From positions 18,085 through 82,084 of the forward strand of contig CAMNSA010000013.1 of assembly GCA_946554335.1 (NCBI GenBank): a stretch of DNA of 64,000 bases, read 5' to 3'. The stretch is from an uncultured Neglectibacter sp. (GTDB lineage Bacteria > Bacillota > Clostridia > Oscillospirales > Acutalibacteraceae). Made by a program: the position numbers and the translations under genes. Shown here piece by piece: positions 29,001-34,234 of the stretch. The notes below the pieces were generated by a model. It saw only the letters and a program-made list of their open reading frames with translations. It did not search any database and had not been told where the DNA came from. Position 1 is the stretch's first letter. The number at the start of each line of letters is the position of its first letter.

Positions 29001-29975
29001 GTCGTTGCTCTCGTCCAGCAGCGCGCCGGACCAGTTGTCCGCGCTCTTGAAGGGCGTGGTCTTTGGGGTCTCAAAATACCACCAGTCAGACCCTGCCGTA
29101 GCCTTCTGCCGGTTATTGGACAGGATAGAGCCCTTCTTCTCCCGATAGGCCGCGCCGCCCATCACAAGAGAGGCGGAGGAGGCGCTGCCCCGCTCGCTGT
29201 AAAGCCGGGAGGCGATAGCGTTGGCCTCTTCCACGGTCTGAGGCACGCGGATGGAGTTGATGAACAGTGCGTCCGCGCTTTTCGCCGGCTGGGTCCCGTT
29301 CTCGGTCGCGGTATAGCACTGGAAGTAAAGATCCACCACCGTCACATAGCCGTCCGCTTCCGGCATCAGCCAGGCTCTGTTCCAATCCAGAGAGAAGTCC
29401 AGATAGCAGTTCAGGGTTTCGCCGTCGATCTCTACGAAATAGGCCGTCTCATATTCGCTGAACCGGTTGTCTGCGCACCCCAGCGCCTCGTTCACGGAGA
29501 TTCCGGCGTTCGCCTGACGGCCCCTGCCCTGGGAGAAGCTGTACAAAAAGGTGTTGTTGCGCTCGTCCGGCGCCCCCACAAAGCCCACAAAGTCTCCGTA
29601 GGAAACGATGCTTTGTCCGTTCTTCATCACGGGGGAGATGGATTCGCTGTCCGTCTGGAAGGCAAAATATCCGTCGCTTATGAAGGTTCCGGTAAAGAGC
29701 CCCGGAGAAGCTTCGACAGCGTCGCTCTCGCTGGGTTTTACTTTTAAGGACATGGTGAGAATTCCGGTTTCACTGTCAAAACCGGTCTGCTCGAATTTGA
29801 TTCTGGTGTCGGGGGCAGTCTCACTGAGAAAAGCTTCCTGTGCCTGGAAGGTGGGGCTGCTCTCTGTGTCTTTGGCCGCGGCGCCGCTCATCGGCTGCGC
29901 GCCCACAGGGGTCATCCCAGACAGAAAAACAGCTGTCGCGAGCATCCATGACAACACTCTTTCTCTCTTTCTCAT
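23010..29975 (-). CDS. SLH-anchored giant Ig-like (DQYG) repeat surface protein
   Basis: The protein has 2321 residues. The chosen start at 29975 encodes MRKRERVLSW followed by a signal peptide (ATAVFLSGMTPVGAQ), with AGGAGG 8-9 bases upstream. An upstream in-frame extension of 45 codons lacks both. Residues of about 45-330 form a non-repeat domain that aligns by eye with the N-terminus of the protein at 1-9839 (xDxxTGILxM...). About ten Ig-like modules with DQYG or SQYG motifs follow. An InlB-B-type repeat (GYGFLGWTIDGE) precedes the C-terminal 198 residues, which carry SLH motifs (RAEFVKM, RAEAAKM, RAEAIKM). SLH domains bind pyruvylated secondary cell-wall polymer. It is first in the three-gene giant series and could act as its wall anchor. 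Confidence 0.93.
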   Translation of the reverse strand: MRKRERVLSWMLATAVFLSGMTPVGAQPMSGAAAKDTESSPTFQAQEAFLSETAPDTRIKFEQTGFDSETGILTMSLKVKPSESDAVEASPGLFTGTFISDGYFAFQTDSESISPVMKNGQSIVSYGDFVGFVGAPDERNNTFLYSFSQGRGRQANAGISVNEALGCADNRFSEYETAYFVEIDGETLNCYLDFSLDWNRAWLMPEADGYVTVVDLYFQCYTATENGTQPAKSADALFINSIRVPQTVEEANAIASRLYSERGSASSASLVMGGAAYREKKGSILSNNRQKATAGSDWWYFETPKTTPFKSADNWSGALLDESNDTAAAPGYYYEHMDDRYVMQAFYMGITNTFTGDTYEAEDGTEKPVEDPDFLTPSGQSTKYQIARYAVPTEAESAEKEERGERIPARYNENQLDEGKMIRLRYTTSSGVSGNSLTTPEREDAERFFECISWDLLMPDGQTALKDCDYLFTGAQSEVECFTERGSETLLSKEAIFDGGYYDGYKFQRLYRTSSGKEEFVMAAPLGVIIDMDPETTVHYYGADAAGAVEEKEEQRPMPQLYVTNEAANPDSYLWKEAEDILTTGDLYLRATYINDEKGLSFTASSPDHIRLVKQSSQSTKADLDASSLRVTPEGEETTNGFAVGIPYREGASNKQDKIYMEGLPVLSSAYDQYGFPMDVRSEIVLEPKEGSVAAAIYAAAFSESPFLVEPKEDGAENEYTIIYKDNKDVKDVVPGVYELKIKGRDKNPEPVELLVVKKPDYLAYLDAVLYGGTVQGTSSDGVVTVDLSVPALDANTKALGQAELVTYLRELANQWRDPADPLEDLSIYDIVPDLRSDANPLNFDLNKIKQNSDISVEFEASFPENAPEYQKVGVDITSLEEGVIRFDSTTADGTVMMYTIRATLYPESSTPAVVEKTYRLQFHREASRLDHIIMKTPASVGVPDAAEGTRTYQLNAMPYDQYGDPWSWAAAEYTYGHLNPAPWTMTLTGSNLSGIRLTGDHSSVLEITSQATNTDIQLSANYVGVSAPQATVSVLRAEPVAKALIARYDRTLVAPPDKNAPDAQYLMTPTVEVRDQYNSLVAPADYNATWSFVNAPQADGLISLDKSSGIVTVKSCAPNAKFTVKVVISQKGIKRIERTFDLEVRRAGRQIDEAIVVEDSVEYPSRDQAAAGPIQLTAVGYSQYGDEPETITSGLSWMLYSVTLKDGTVLNYYDDASDPNRKPTGEITYNRTQNRYEINGFSLSIDGVLRFTQVADDNQVVQSFQTTATYNLKESPQKKITVEMPDVRPYDILVANDYIAGIQVPDSGKTNSLTVVSYVRSQYGLYLYEESSRIFLRFAGEQPQGVSINGNQVVVTSQALGGTADLEAVFVTDSGEEITEPIPIPLHRANATLASLRFNGIRDIENSETDPVLPIPSALSSGEYYTLRVQALDQFEVPLGAAVQWQISACTPGVNATVTNASTGRIMIQYSEEMKASGASITVRAAAVSDPGVFAEQVIRFEKAASVPAYAQVTESKIIRGDSYEGRPAIPERDTPSLQIQLKATVYSQYREEMPGEQAVIALESRNIRGASFAMTDAANSTGVLSVESNVSEFSVSVRAAPVNAPDGFDPDNSIWQTALSRGSGYPYELVLPVASPVFELPLWDSDPMANEPSGETWGDFEATGEVQDQYGTVFSGYYPLWTFSGIEGMEFDSSRMSVTGSTGASSTADPNQAYFRVSSTALGADTLTKTVEIPVGYNGTSTNEAFRKTLRVILKRDAASPAYLYFDGVDENGYINIDRPYEQAGTKEIKLMPTVYDQYGVPMEEETPVTLTFRKEALEEQGAVIEEVVAPSSDKEHAGEVTGYLIKNSEGVQVGELSLITGILKIESTFPYETVEVRASCPTLNVTKPAVVQIAAEERVPGSVEIVSAHDGPYYIGEDLDAETGTLQEPLNSVVYDQYGEVYTKADVRARWALLETDTTGKPVEGDSGNYLSYVEYTQEGAEKFPSESLISLSDTSSRTSLLTLRPQNYEEARAALVQVKLTKPTGASWGVSQMNLVEVKQPSRGGTGGYITLYYSAGDYGELVGKSEYGMTAGADITEVPGVKTLEGYGFLGWTIDGETLVNPAELSIWRSTVFTAVYKDITETRFLDGYENGTIRPNRKVTRAEFVKMLTEAMGGYDGEQDYGESFKDVKPGAWYANNVAFAKQAGILEGYEDGSFRPERSITRAEAAKMIALALKIPERPIRERAFPDVKPGAWYTDYITLLEQYSVVDGYEDGTYRPNRNISRAEAIKMIILITKNAPRGLELENLQNYGYCPFIDIKKNHWAYAYILRAAGIA
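23013..23606 (-). other. C-terminal SLH region in permuted register
   Basis: The region reads: half SLH (FLDGYENGTIRPNRKVTRAE), two full SLH repeats (each F-x-D-V-K-P-G-A-W-Y ... TRAE/SRAE), then a final half repeat ending KNHWAYAYILRAAGIA. Three ligand-type (T/S)RAE motifs are present. The same order occurs in the small SLH protein at 30596-31324. Confidence 0.85.
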
Positions 29976-30180
29976 GTTTGCGTTCCTCCTAATGCCCTTG
30001 CTGATTTTTCCGCCTCCCGCAAAAAAGGGGTCAAAACCGTCCCTCAGGTCCTTATAGCGCCGGCCCTGCCGGCCAAAGAAGGAACCACAATATCTTGAGG
30101 CGAAAAACACGATATCTACAAAGCTCAGTGGTGGAATTTCCTAAAAAAGAGCGCAGTACCCCACGCTTCATTTTCATCCT
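29976..30180 (-). promoter_or_regulatory. About 205-nt structured 5' leader of the giant surface operon
   Basis: Between the minus-strand promoter (30186-30213) and the start codon, the leader RNA can form nested pairings. CCTCA pairs with TGAGG, GGTTCC pairs with GGACC across a one-base bulge, and GCCGGC pairs with GCCGGC around an AGG loop. The first element lies near 30097 and the last near 30043. No known riboswitch class was recognised. This leader, the two promoters and a hairpin near the plus promoter are all that is visible in the 620-bp gene-free stretch 29976-30595. Confidence 0.45.
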
Positions 30181-30185
30181 ATTAT

Positions 30186-30213
30186 ATTATAGCGGATTTT
30201 CCGAAAACTTCAA
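30186..30213 (-). promoter_or_regulatory. Promoter of the giant surface operon
   Basis: On the minus strand TTGAAG (30208-30213) is followed after 16 bases by a perfect TATAAT (30186-30191). The predicted start near 30179 leaves a leader of about 200 nt. Confidence 0.75.
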
Positions 30214-30448
30214 CCTCTTTTTGCCAAAAAAGCAAAATTGAACGAATAATTTTTCTTTCTGAAAAATGTGCTGATTCTACAAATTTCCCCCTTTTTCGCG
30301 AGCCCCGCAAAGCCCTCTTTTCCCGAAAGCTCCCTCTGCGTCCCGGAGGCTCGACAAGAACGATTTTTCTGCCTTCTCGCCCACGGGAAACGGTCGGTCA
30401 AAAACGACCCGTCGGGACCGGTTGTTATGAAAAAATCCTCCGGCGGCG

Positions 30449-30477
30449 TTGACAACCGAAACTCCTCCCTCTATAAT
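30449..30477 (+). promoter_or_regulatory. Perfect consensus sigma-A promoter of the small SLH gene
   Basis: TTGACA (30449-30454), 17-bp spacer, TATAAT (30472-30477). A 7-bp inverted repeat (CGGTTGT, from 30419, and ACAACCG ending about 30458) overlaps the -35 box and could be an operator. Confidence 0.9.
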
Positions 30478-30595
30478 GAGAGTGGGTTCTTTTATCCGCT
30501 GGGAGGATAGAACAGCAGAACAGGGCTGCCGGAAACCGGTTCGCCCCGTTTATGACGGCCCGTTTCACAAAAACATAGACAGGAGGCTGCTGTTT

Positions 30596-31324
30596 ATGAG
30601 TACGAAAAAATTTACAAATGCGCCTGCTTTTCTCCGCGCCTTGCTCTGCGCGGCGCTGGCATTTCTGATTCTGGTCTGCGCCCTTTCGCCCCAATGCCTT
30701 GCGGCCGACGACGCGCCCTCGCTCCGGCGGGCGAACAGCCCGTTTATGACGGGCTACTCCGGCGGCATCATGGCCCCGGAAAGAACCATCACCCGGGCAG
30801 AGTTTCTGAAAATGCTGATGGTCGCGCTGCTGGATTACAGCGACACCCTGAATTACGGCGCTCCCTCCTTTTCCGATATCGCCATCCGGAAATGGTACAC
30901 CGGCTACATCGCCTATGCGGAGCAGCTGGGGATCGTGGAAGGGTATGAAGACGGCACCTTCCACCCCGACGAGCCCATCACCCGGAGCGAGGCCGCCAAG
31001 CTTCTTGCACTCTCTCTGCCGGAGCTCACCATCAAGGCCGGGGAAGAAAGCCGGTTTTCGGATGTGAGCGGCTGGGCGGTTCCCTATGTGAACGCTTTGG
31101 CGGAAAAGGGGATCGTGTCCGGCTATCAGAATAACCTGTTCCGGCCCAACCGGAACATCACCCGAGGGGAAGCCGCCAAGCTGGTCTGTGTGAGCCAGGG
31201 CTTTTCTCCCAGTAAGGAGGAGCTTGCTCTGCTTACCTCCTCTCTCTGGAACCCCTTCTCCGATGTGTCGGAGGGCAAGTGGTATTACGGCTACCTTCTG
31301 TACGCGGCAGGCTATCTCTCCTGA
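30596..31324 (+). CDS. Small secreted SLH-domain protein
   Basis: The protein has 242 residues. The start ATG at 30596 has AGGAGG 9 bases upstream. An in-frame start at 30449 would overlap the promoter and is rejected. The signal peptide is residues 1-37 (hydrophobic ALLCAALAFLILVCAL, then CLAADD). The rest is almost entirely SLH: half repeat (TITRAEFLKM), two full repeats (GYEDGTFHPDE...TRSE and GYQNNLFRPNRNITRGE), and a final half repeat (GKWYYGYLLYAAGYLS). The register is the same as in the divergently transcribed giant SLH protein. No passenger domain is present. It probably sits on the cell-wall polymer, perhaps as a coat or as a competitor for anchoring sites. It is transcribed alone from a consensus promoter and ends before a terminator at 31364. 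Confidence 0.92.
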   Translation: MSTKKFTNAPAFLRALLCAALAFLILVCALSPQCLAADDAPSLRRANSPFMTGYSGGIMAPERTITRAEFLKMLMVALLDYSDTLNYGAPSFSDIAIRKWYTGYIAYAEQLGIVEGYEDGTFHPDEPITRSEAAKLLALSLPELTIKAGEESRFSDVSGWAVPYVNALAEKGIVSGYQNNLFRPNRNITRGEAAKLVCVSQGFSPSKEELALLTSSLWNPFSDVSEGKWYYGYLLYAAGYLS

Positions 31325-31363
31325 TTTCCGTCAGAGGAGAGCCTGGCTTTCAGACGCTTTTCA

Positions 31364-31396
31364 GGGGATCCCTCCCGCCGGGGGATCTCCTTTTTT
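31364..31396 (+). terminator. Rho-independent terminator after small SLH gene
   Basis: A 9-bp stem (GGGGATCCC with GGGATCTCC, one G-U pair) is followed by six T residues at 31391-31396. Confidence 0.8.
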
Positions 31397-31480
31397 CTAT
31401 GTCCCAACAGGGTGTATCGGGGGACGCCGCGGAAAAGCCCCCGCTGAAAAAGCTGCGGATCGGTTCCAGTCCAAAATGCG

Positions 31481-31509
31481 TTGCAATCTCCCGGAAAAAA
31501 TGCTAGAAT
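31481..31509 (+). promoter_or_regulatory. Promoter of glyQS
   Basis: TTGCAA (31481-31486), 17-bp spacer, TAGAAT (31504-31509). The leader would be only about 36 nt, too short for a T-box riboswitch. Confidence 0.75.
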
Positions 31510-31551
31510 AAGGCTTACACTGGAAAATGACGAGAAAGGCGGCTTCACATC

Positions 31552-32931
31552 ATGGATCCCTCTCAAAAGACAATGGAAAAAATCGTGGCCCTGTGCAAAA
31601 ACAGAGGCTTTATCTTCCCCGGCAGCGAAATTTACGGCGGACTTGCCAACACCTGGGATTACGGCCCGCTGGGCGCGCGGCTGAAAAATAACGTAAAGGA
31701 CACCTGGCGCAAGCGCTTCATTCAGGAGCGGAAAAACAGCTTCGAGGTGGACGCCGATATCCTCATGCACCCCAGAGTCTGGGAGGCCAGCGGCCATGTG
31801 GCCTCCTTCTCCGATCCCCTGCTGGACTGCAAGGAGTGCAAAATGCGCCACCGGGCGGACAATCTCATCGATAATTTTGACCCCGAGGCCCACGCCGACG
31901 GCATGACGAAGGAAGAGATGTTCCAGTACATCAAGGATCATCATATCCCCTGCCCCAACTGCGGAAAGCACAACTTCACCGATATCCGGGAGTTCAACCT
32001 GATGTTCCAGACCTACCGGGGCGTCACAAACGACAGCAAGAGCGTGATCTATCTGCGCCCGGAAAACGCCCAGGGCGAATATGTAAATTTCCTGAGCGTC
32101 CAGCGCACCATGCGGGCGAAGCTCCCCTTCTCCATCGGGCAGATCGGCAAGGCCTTCCGCAATGAGATCACCCCAGGCAACTTCACCTTCCGCACCATTG
32201 AGTTCGAGCAGATGGAGTTTCAGACCTTCTGCAAGGAGGGCAGCGACGAGGAGCTTTACGACTACTTCAAGGCCTACGGAAAGCAGTACTTTGAAGACCT
32301 GGGTCTGCCTGCCGACCATCTGCGCTTCCACGACCACGAAAAGCTGGCCCATTACGCCAAGGCCGCCTGTGATATCGAGTTCCTCTTCCCCTTCGGCTGG
32401 GGAGAGATCAACGGCACCCACAACCGCACCAACTTCGATCTGAGCCGTCATCAGGAATACAGCGGCCAGAAGCAGGATTATCTGGACCCCGAAACCAACG
32501 AGAGATATATCCCCTTCATCGTGGAGTCCACCTACGGGCTGGACCGCACCGTACTGGCCCTGCTGTGCGAGGCCTATGACGAGGAGGTGCTGGACGCGGA
32601 GAAGAACGATATCCGCGTAGTGCTGCACCTGAACCCCGCCGTTGCCCCCTACAAGGCGGCTGTCCTGCCCCTTTCCAAGAAGCTGGGAGAAAAGGCCCAG
32701 GAGGTCCACACCCTGCTTTCCAAGCACTTTATGACCGATTACGACGAGACCGGCTCCATCGGAAAGCGGTATCGCCGGGAGGACGAGATCGGCACTCCCT
32801 TCTGCATCACCTATGATTTCGACAGTGAGACGGATGGCTGTGTCACCGTTCGGGAACGGGATTCCATGGAGCAGGTTCGCCTGCCCATCGACCAGCTGGT
32901 CTCCTACCTTCAGGAAAAAGTCATTTTCTGA
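31552..32931 (+). CDS. glyQS: Glycine--tRNA ligase, alpha2 (dimeric) type
   Basis: The enzyme is a class II aminoacyl-tRNA synthetase that charges tRNA-Gly with glycine in the cytoplasm. It has 459 residues, the usual length for the single-chain bacterial type, as opposed to the separate alpha and beta chains of many bacteria. Visible features are the N-terminal FPGSEIYGGLANTWDYGPLG signature, a CxxC...CxxC zinc-ribbon-like insert at about residues 100-140 (CKEC, CPNC), class II motif 2 around residue 200 (FRNEITPG), the glycine-pocket region (RTIEFEQMEFQ), motif 3 (STYGLDRT) and a C-terminal anticodon-binding domain. The ATG at 31552 is preceded by a moderate AAAGGCGG site. The gene is monocistronic, with its own promoter and a strong terminator. 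Confidence 0.97.
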   Translation: MDPSQKTMEKIVALCKNRGFIFPGSEIYGGLANTWDYGPLGARLKNNVKDTWRKRFIQERKNSFEVDADILMHPRVWEASGHVASFSDPLLDCKECKMRHRADNLIDNFDPEAHADGMTKEEMFQYIKDHHIPCPNCGKHNFTDIREFNLMFQTYRGVTNDSKSVIYLRPENAQGEYVNFLSVQRTMRAKLPFSIGQIGKAFRNEITPGNFTFRTIEFEQMEFQTFCKEGSDEELYDYFKAYGKQYFEDLGLPADHLRFHDHEKLAHYAKAACDIEFLFPFGWGEINGTHNRTNFDLSRHQEYSGQKQDYLDPETNERYIPFIVESTYGLDRTVLALLCEAYDEEVLDAEKNDIRVVLHLNPAVAPYKAAVLPLSKKLGEKAQEVHTLLSKHFMTDYDETGSIGKRYRREDEIGTPFCITYDFDSETDGCVTVRERDSMEQVRLPIDQLVSYLQEKVIF

Positions 32932-32949
32932 CATGAGCTTTGTCCCAAA

Positions 32950-32991
32950 GGGAACGGGCCCGCAGAATCTGCGGGCCCGTTCCCTGTTTTT
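32950..32991 (+). terminator. Strong terminator after glyQS
   Basis: A stem of about 15 bp (GGGAACGGGCCCGCA and its complement, arms from 32950 and to 32984) closes a small AT-rich loop and is followed by TGTTTTT. Confidence 0.92.
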
Positions 32992-33103
32992 CGCGTAAAA
33001 AGCGAAGCTTCTCTTTCCCTTTCACCGGTCTCGGCAAAGGCCTCTTCCGGGGAAAAGCCTTCCGCCTTTACATCAAAAAAGAAACGGAAAATTTTCCGGA
33101 AAC

Positions 33104-33136
33104 AAAAAACCGTCTGGAATTTCCAGACGGTTTTTT
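33104..33136 (-). terminator. Terminator of the minus-strand 5S gene
   Basis: Arms 33104-33119 and 33121-33136 (AAAAAACCGTCTGG and complement) give A-tract and T-tract flanks, so it can work on both strands. It lies 4 bp past the 5S 3' end. Confidence 0.88.
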
Positions 33137-33140
33137 CTGT

Positions 33141-33256
<116 letters not shown>

Positions 33257-33285
33257 TTTTCGCTGCCTTTCCTGACAGCTTTATT

Positions 33286-33314
33286 ATCTTATCACAGGCC
33301 TTTTGAAAAGGCAA
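33286..33314 (-). promoter_or_regulatory. Promoter of orphan 5S copy 1
   Basis: On the minus strand TTGCCT (33309-33314), 17-bp spacer, TAAGAT (33286-33291). The spacer and the region down to the 5S gene match the promoter of copy 2 almost exactly. Confidence 0.8.
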
Positions 33315-33419
33315 GCCCTTTTTTGAAAAATTTTTTCTTTTCTCAGGAAACCCCAAGGGATAGGGGCCATTTCCAAGCAAAACACCATATTTTAGCCCCT
33401 TTTTCCAAAAAAGCTTTCC

Positions 33420-34130
33420 TTACCAGCCGTCGATCCCCCCGCGCTGCAGGGCCCCCACCAGCTTGGTCCTCAGGTCCGGAAACTCCCGCTCCAGGGAGGA
33501 GATCAGCCTTTGTGTGTCCCTCCGCGCGGTGTTTCCGTCCGCCGGACAGCCGCTTTTCACAACGGGGAATCCCCGTTTGGAGGCTTCCTTTTTGATCTCC
33601 CTTTCCTCGCAGAAGATCAGGGGACGAATCAGGGTGAGGTCCTTCCGGGAAAGGTAGCTTTTGGGGGAAAAACAGCCGATGGATCCCCCGTAAAACAGGT
33701 TCATGAGAAAGGTCTGGGCGGCGTCGTCAAAATGGTGCCCCAAAGCGATCTTGTTGAAGCCCCGCTCCACGCAGATATTGTGCAGGATCCCCCTGCGCAT
33801 CTTGGCGCAGAGGCCGCAGGGGTTCTTCTCCCTGCGCTCCTCGAAAATGATGGGACCCAGGTTTGTCCGCCGAATGAGATACGGGACGGAAAGCTCCCGG
33901 CAAAAGGCCTCGATCCCGGAAAAATCCGTCTCTTTCCCGCCGAAGCAGGGGTCGGCTGTGACGGCCAGGAGACTGAATTTTTTCGGGTAGTAGCGGGCAA
34001 GCTGAGCCATAGACCACAAGAGAAAGAGGGAGTCTTTTCCCCCGGAAACGCCCACCGCGATCCGGTCTCCCTCGTCGATGAGCTGATAGTGCTCCACCGC
34101 GGCCCGCACCTTGCCTGCCAGATCTTTCAT
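33420..34130 (-). CDS. TtcA-family tRNA thiolation PP-loop ATPase
   Basis: The protein has 236 residues and starts at an ATG with AGGAGG 8 bases upstream. The N-type ATP pyrophosphatase P-loop SGGKDS is at about residue 29. A CGLC pair at about 105-108 is conserved in TtcA-type enzymes, where it helps hold an iron-sulfur cluster, and a further cysteine occurs in SGCPADGNTARRD near the C-terminus. The GHHFDDAAQTFLMN segment is also family-typical. TtcA activates tRNA by adenylation and inserts sulfur at cytidine 32. Related TilS and other PP-loop enzymes act on other bases, so the exact substrate is inferred. It lies downstream of xylB but is separated by a terminator. Confidence 0.85.
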   Translation of the reverse strand: MKDLAGKVRAAVEHYQLIDEGDRIAVGVSGGKDSLFLLWSMAQLARYYPKKFSLLAVTADPCFGGKETDFSGIEAFCRELSVPYLIRRTNLGPIIFEERREKNPCGLCAKMRRGILHNICVERGFNKIALGHHFDDAAQTFLMNLFYGGSIGCFSPKSYLSRKDLTLIRPLIFCEEREIKKEASKRGFPVVKSGCPADGNTARRDTQRLISSLEREFPDLRTKLVGALQRGGIDGW

Positions 34131-34187
34131 CCAAAAACCTCCTCAAAGGAAGCGAAAATGGATCGCCTCCCAAGCCAGATCCTTCCG

Positions 34188-34226
34188 TAAAAGGCGGGTG
34201 CAAAATCAAGAGTTTTGCACCCGCCT
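34188..34226 (-). terminator. Terminator after xylB
   Basis: Perfect 14-bp arms 34192-34205 and 34213-34226 (AGGCGGGTGCAAAA and complement) are followed on the minus strand by TTTT. Confidence 0.85.
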
Positions 34227-34234
34227 CCCCTGTG

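Noticed and set aside
24033..29747. Long plus-strand open frames opposite the SLH protein (for example 27042-29747)
   Set aside because: They are shadows of the coding minus strand, with His/Gly/Arg-rich compositions and no domains.
29976..30180. Cyclic di-GMP (GEMM) riboswitch in the giant-operon leader
   Set aside because: The conserved GEMM core could not be aligned. It is kept only as an unclassified structured leader.
31397..31551. T-box riboswitch upstream of glyQS
   Set aside because: The promoter at 31481-31509 leaves a leader of only about 36 nt, and no specifier loop or antiterminator is seen.
33257..33419. tRNA genes next to the orphan 5S copies
   Set aside because: No cloverleaf or T-loop consensus was seen beside either 5S copy.
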